Below, in pieces: positions 60,746-64,000 of a stretch of 64,000 bases of DNA. How positions within the stretch are numbered: position 1 is the stretch's first letter; each line of letters opens with the position of its first letter. Below the pieces are notes generated by a model that was not told the origin of the DNA, ran no database searches, and worked only from the letters and a program-made list of their open reading frames with translations. The stretch is taken from assembly GCF_030732845.1 (NCBI RefSeq), contig NZ_JASHKA010000003.1:395454-459453 (forward strand), in the 5' to 3' direction. The stretch comes from Roseibium sp. MMSF_3544 (GTDB lineage Bacteria; Pseudomonadota; Alphaproteobacteria; Rhizobiales; Stappiaceae). A program made the translations under genes and the position numbers.

Positions 60746-62563
60746 TCAAAGCACCGTCAGGCGCCGAAGCGCTTCGCGAAAACCGTTGCCCCTGTCCAGG
60801 TGACCCTGCCACACTTCGATCACCTTAAGTCCGGGCAATGCGAGTGCCTTGCGTATTATGTCTTCGTTTCCGGGGTCTCCCTCGCCGAATTGCATTCCTT
60901 CACCATCCGTTCCCAGAGCGTCCGACAAATGCACGTGGCGCACCTGCGGACGCAGCATCTCAACAATCTCCTTAACGTCAAAGCCGAACATGTTCCGGCC
61001 CATTAGCAAGTGGCAAACATCAAGACAGACGGGCATGTTCCTGCGTACGAGGTGCTCGGCATCCTGAACGTTGTTCATTGCTTTGAGCGCCACCGAGCCG
61101 CCAAAATACCACGCGATCGGCGGCAACCATTGAGGAGCGATCAAGGCACCGCGCTCGGCATATTCCCGCACCAGTTCAGCGTGGCAGTTGTAGAAGCGTT
61201 CAAGACCGCCCTCAGTTTCGGCTGGAACCATCGAAAAGCTGCCGACAATCGGCGTCTCAAATCCCGTTCGATTGCTCAACTCGAGGGCGAAATCGACTGT
61301 CCGATCGAGGACCGCCTTGCTCGCCGCACGTTGCCCTTCGTCCGGCGCAAACGGGTCCATGAGCTGCGTGGAGTTCACATAATCTGGAAGGTGGACGCTA
61401 TACCTGCACCCCGGATCGGCAATCCCCGCATCGGGAACTGAAAGCACTTCCTTGTAGGACAGGTGAAACTCGTAGGCACCGATCGGAAATTGCCGTGCGA
61501 CCTGTCCCAAGTCATGCAACCGCACGGGGAGTGCGAGTTTCAGTTCCTTTGCCCTGTCCAGCTGCCAGCCCTGCAAAGGTTCTGCCGCATCGAAATCACT
61601 GGGGCAAAGCGCATCGCCCTCGGCCACGTCGGTGCGCAGCGGGCGTCCCAGGTAATTTGCGATCTGGTTACGGTCGAATCCGGTATTCGGCGCCCTGTAA
61701 ACAAGGTCCTCTGCCTTCAGTTCCTCTCCCGCGCAGAGAGGCTTGGCCGCGTAGAAACAGCGACCCAGATTTTGCCGGTTCATAAGTTCGCCCTGATTTG
61801 CAGCACGAGGCCCATTGCCGGCGAGGATGAGCGGCAATGCATCGGCGAATGCTCTGATTTTCTGAAACTCGTCAGGTGTTGAGCTGCTGGAATGATCAAG
61901 ACCAGGTCCGTTACGGTCAAACGTCAGATGCCGTTCGATCGTTGTCGCACCCAGCTGCAATGCCAAAAGACAGATTTCCCAGTGATCGTCATGGCTCGAA
62001 TAGCCGACCGGCCGCCCCCAGCGGTCTCGAAGATGGGCAATTTGACCCAGACGCGCATTTTCCAGCGAAGCCGGATAATTCGAAACGCAATGCAGTGGTG
62101 TCCAATCAAATCCGGACAACCTGGAAAACGCTCCTTCAATATCGGGCTCCGCATGCGCACCCGTTGACAGAAAAAGCGGTTTGCCGAGGTCTCCCAGGAA
62201 AGCCACCAAGGCAGCGTTGGTCAATTCGGCACTGGGAACCTTAAAAAAGTCAAACAGATCGATCGAGTCGCCGAAGTCATCCGCGTCTGCGTGATCGAAA
62301 AAACTGATGCCTGCATCCAGCCCCAGTTCCTGTGCTTGCGACGACAAGGTCAGAAGTTCTTCGGGTGGGAGAAACGTTTTCCTGATTTCGTCGATGAGAA
62401 TTTCATCGCCGATTTCAGTGGGCTCACCGAAGTATGCCCGTTCCAGGTTCCTGTACTGGAATTTCACCGCTGAAGCGCCGGACCGGGCTGCGGCAGAGAT
62501 CATTTCACGTGCCTTGGTCAGGTCGCCATCGTGATTAATGCCGATTTCCGCAATAAGGTACAT
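60746..62563 (-). CDS. NeuB-type sugar-acid synthase fused to a xylose-isomerase-like TIM barrel
   Basis: The 605-aa protein combines two enzymes. Residues about 1-260 are a NeuB barrel: AEIGINHDGDL, GASAVKFQ, KVPSAELTN, HCVSNYPA, GYSSHDDHWE and IERHLTFDR. Residues about 265-335 are its SAF/antifreeze-like domain (RCFYAAKPLCAGEELKAEDL). Residues about 345-605 form an AP-endonuclease-2/xylose-isomerase-type barrel with CLDVCHLL, VHLSDA, FGEGD and VIEVWQGH, all metal-site-like. NeuB enzymes join phosphoenolpyruvate to a C6 sugar, giving a nine-carbon acid; the second barrel could isomerise or epimerise the sugar substrate. NeuB alone is about 340-350 aa. It leads the operon. Confidence 0.88.
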   Translation of the reverse strand: MYLIAEIGINHDGDLTKAREMISAAARSGASAVKFQYRNLERAYFGEPTEIGDEILIDEIRKTFLPPEELLTLSSQAQELGLDAGISFFDHADADDFGDSIDLFDFFKVPSAELTNAALVAFLGDLGKPLFLSTGAHAEPDIEGAFSRLSGFDWTPLHCVSNYPASLENARLGQIAHLRDRWGRPVGYSSHDDHWEICLLALQLGATTIERHLTFDRNGPGLDHSSSSTPDEFQKIRAFADALPLILAGNGPRAANQGELMNRQNLGRCFYAAKPLCAGEELKAEDLVYRAPNTGFDRNQIANYLGRPLRTDVAEGDALCPSDFDAAEPLQGWQLDRAKELKLALPVRLHDLGQVARQFPIGAYEFHLSYKEVLSVPDAGIADPGCRYSVHLPDYVNSTQLMDPFAPDEGQRAASKAVLDRTVDFALELSNRTGFETPIVGSFSMVPAETEGGLERFYNCHAELVREYAERGALIAPQWLPPIAWYFGGSVALKAMNNVQDAEHLVRRNMPVCLDVCHLLMGRNMFGFDVKEIVEMLRPQVRHVHLSDALGTDGEGMQFGEGDPGNEDIIRKALALPGLKVIEVWQGHLDRGNGFREALRRLTVL

Positions 62564-63350
62564 TTACTTCCAATAATCCTTGAGCCGGTCGCGCGTTATT
62601 CAAGAGTTTCTACTCACACAGCCGCCGGTCTGCAAACCTCACAACTTGCTGCTTGAGCTTTCATGCAGGCTCGCAACGCATTCCGCTGTTTGGATGTCTT
62701 CGACAAACATTTCTTGTCTTGCCAGGCGAAGCTCAATGCTCCCGCGCGGCCCGCGCTTTAAACCAGTTCCCCTTTGAAAGCGCAACTTAAAAAAAGATAC
62801 CGACATGGCTTGCGAGATCCCAGCAGTTTGGGTGTTTTTTTGTCCTTAAACCGCGGTTCAGCGCTTCGGATATGGGCGCCTGCTCCGATTGGGGTGCAGG
62901 CTCGGTCGCTCAATTTCAGATTGGCGCACGCAAAACCTGATCCGCGTTTGTCGCCACCTCACTGGCCCGCGCCTCCAAAAGCATGGGCAAGAAACGCTTC
63001 CACAAATACACTTGCGCAATACGCGCTACATCGCCTACAGACGGCGTGACAAATGGCGATTGGCTACCTGGTGGTGAGCTTCCTGGGTCAGTCGCCACGC
63101 GGGTGAAAAACAGATACGGGAGGCTGCGGCATGAACGGCTATACCGCCTCCGAACCTCCCGGAATGTTTGAACGCAGGAATTTATGCAGGCAGCGCATTG
63201 CGGGACGGCTTCCGCCTAGCGAAATTATGTCATTTGCGGCAACGGTTCAAGTTTCGTGCGGTTGCTGCGATTAAAGCATGCCAAGGGTAGGAAATGACAA
63301 ACGTGCATTTCATTCAAGACCGGCTTGCTTGGGTCTGAGACGGGGAACCG
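62564..63350. other. 787-bp intergenic stretch between the acid-sugar operon and the sulfotransferase gene
   Basis: No open frame here resembles a known family. It should hold the divergent promoters. Visible structures are a CGGGAGG/CCTCCCG pair (63117-63123 and 63155-63161) with an inner GCGG/CCGC, and an 8-bp inverted repeat TGTCATTT (63228-63235) / AAATGACA (63292-63299) in the leader of the sulfotransferase gene. Nothing else is recognised. Confidence 0.55.
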
Positions 63351-64000
63351 ATGTTGAAGAAGAGCGCAAACAAGGCAAGAAAAATCGTCGTTGTTGATGG
63401 GTTGGCCCGTTCCGGTACGACGTTGTTGTCGAGCCTCATTCACAGCCAACAGTCTGCAGCTTGCTATCGTGGTGTTTTTCACGAGTTCCTAGCTTGCGAT
63501 GTTGGCCGTTGGAAAAGGGATTATGCGTGTTTCCCGCTCTTGCGGCCCAAAGACCAAGTTCGGATCGTCAATGACTTCAGCCCGAACTATAAAGTTTCGT
63601 TAGGCAAAATTGACCAGACACCGTTGGCGCGTCTTTTCACGCGAAAGCTGGAACTGTCACTCTCCCGGCTCCGTTCACAGACGCTCACTAGAATAAAGCG
63701 AAAGGATCAAACCGATCGCTTAAGCCTGAGCCGCTGGGAAGAAATGTGTGATTTTTCGTCAATCAAAAGCTTTGACGATCTTGATGAGCGATATCAGTCG
63801 ATTGCAACGGAATTGGATGTTGACGTTTTGGCGTTCCGCTGGAACCAGGGATACCCTTACATCGACAAGTTCCTCCGGAATCCAAACCACTACTGGATTT
63901 CGGTTGTCAGACACCCCCTTACGCGCGCGCATAGTGATTTCAAGACGTTCGGCGAAAGTTACGAGCTAGATATAAGATATACAGAGAATTTTTTCAATAT
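63351..64000 (+). CDS. Sulfotransferase family protein (3' end outside window)
   Basis: The frame runs from the ATG at 63351 (GACGGGGAA upstream) to the window end, at least 216 codons. The 5'-phosphosulfate loop DGLARSGTTLLSSLIH lies near residues 16-31 and the 3'-phosphate segment SVVRHPLTRAHSDF near 184-197, so it binds PAPS. It would sulfate a surface glycan or other acceptor. Codon use is richer in A/T (TTA, CTA, ATA appear) than in the neighbouring genes, which suggests later acquisition. Confidence 0.85.
   Translation, partial: MLKKSANKARKIVVVDGLARSGTTLLSSLIHSQQSAACYRGVFHEFLACDVGRWKRDYACFPLLRPKDQVRIVNDFSPNYKVSLGKIDQTPLARLFTRKLELSLSRLRSQTLTRIKRKDQTDRLSLSRWEEMCDFSSIKSFDDLDERYQSIATELDVDVLAFRWNQGYPYIDKFLRNPNHYWISVVRHPLTRAHSDFKTFGESYELDIRYTENFFN

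Overview
The window looks like chromosomal DNA of an alphaproteobacterium, most likely a marine Hyphomicrobiales of the Roseibium/Labrenzia/Stappia type. This is inferred from the high-GC coding style, the gene content (creatinase, polyamine-type ABC operon, acyl-CoA degradation operon) and interspersed palindromes of a type common in that group. No rRNA, tRNA, CRISPR array, transposase or phage gene was recognised.

Region 1 (1-32.3 kb) is a large type VI secretion (T6SS) island. It starts with an RsbW/RsbV-like partner-switch pair on the minus strand. Diverging from it is a plus-strand run tssA-tssB-tssC-tssE-tssF-tssG-tagH(fha)-tssJ-tssK-tssL-tssM-tagF-pppA-ppkA, which gives sheath, baseplate, membrane complex and a threonine-phosphorylation control module. 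Facing it is a minus-strand group: vgrG, a 116-aa orphan and an unusual protein that reads as a fused TssB-TssC sheath-like subunit. Between vgrG and hcp lies a 510-bp regulatory region with a textbook sigma-54 promoter and two palindromes. Then come hcp with a terminator, clpV (tssH), a GAF/AAA+/Fis sigma-54 activator and a second soluble Ser/Thr kinase. A minus-strand trio follows: an SH3-domain membrane protein, a coiled-coil protein and a MinD/ParA-like ATPase. No PAAR, effector or immunity gene is evident.

Region 2 (32.6-40.4 kb) is a minus-strand polyamine-type ABC transporter operon (ATPase, binding protein, two permeases) followed by a clear creatinase. It suggests uptake and hydrolysis of creatine or a related guanidino compound. 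A divergent DNA-binding protein with a periplasmic-binding-like sensor domain is the likely regulator. A TrmO-type tRNA methyltransferase follows it.

Region 3 (40.5-50.8 kb) handles acyl-CoA metabolism. A FadB-like bifunctional enzyme and an unrecognised secreted protein lie on the plus strand. A tight six-gene operon on the minus strand encodes acyl-CoA synthetase, SDR, MaoC hydratase, nitronate monooxygenase-like protein, acyl-CoA dehydrogenase and an aminoglycoside-phosphotransferase-like protein. Two palindromic repeat elements sit in intergenic gaps here.

Region 4 (51-64 kb) is a surface glycan locus: three glycosyltransferases, an FkbM methyltransferase, a GT-B-like polysaccharide protein, a PhyH oxygenase, and an overlapping four-gene operon for a CMP-activated nonulosonic-acid-like sugar. 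That operon contains a NeuB synthase fused to a xylose-isomerase-like TIM barrel, a GDP-mannose-dehydratase-like SDR, a divergent DHDPS/NAL-family aldolase and a NeuA-like cytidylyltransferase. The window ends inside a sulfotransferase gene. The two least conventional items are the fused sheath-like protein of the T6SS and the NeuB-TIM-barrel sugar-acid operon.
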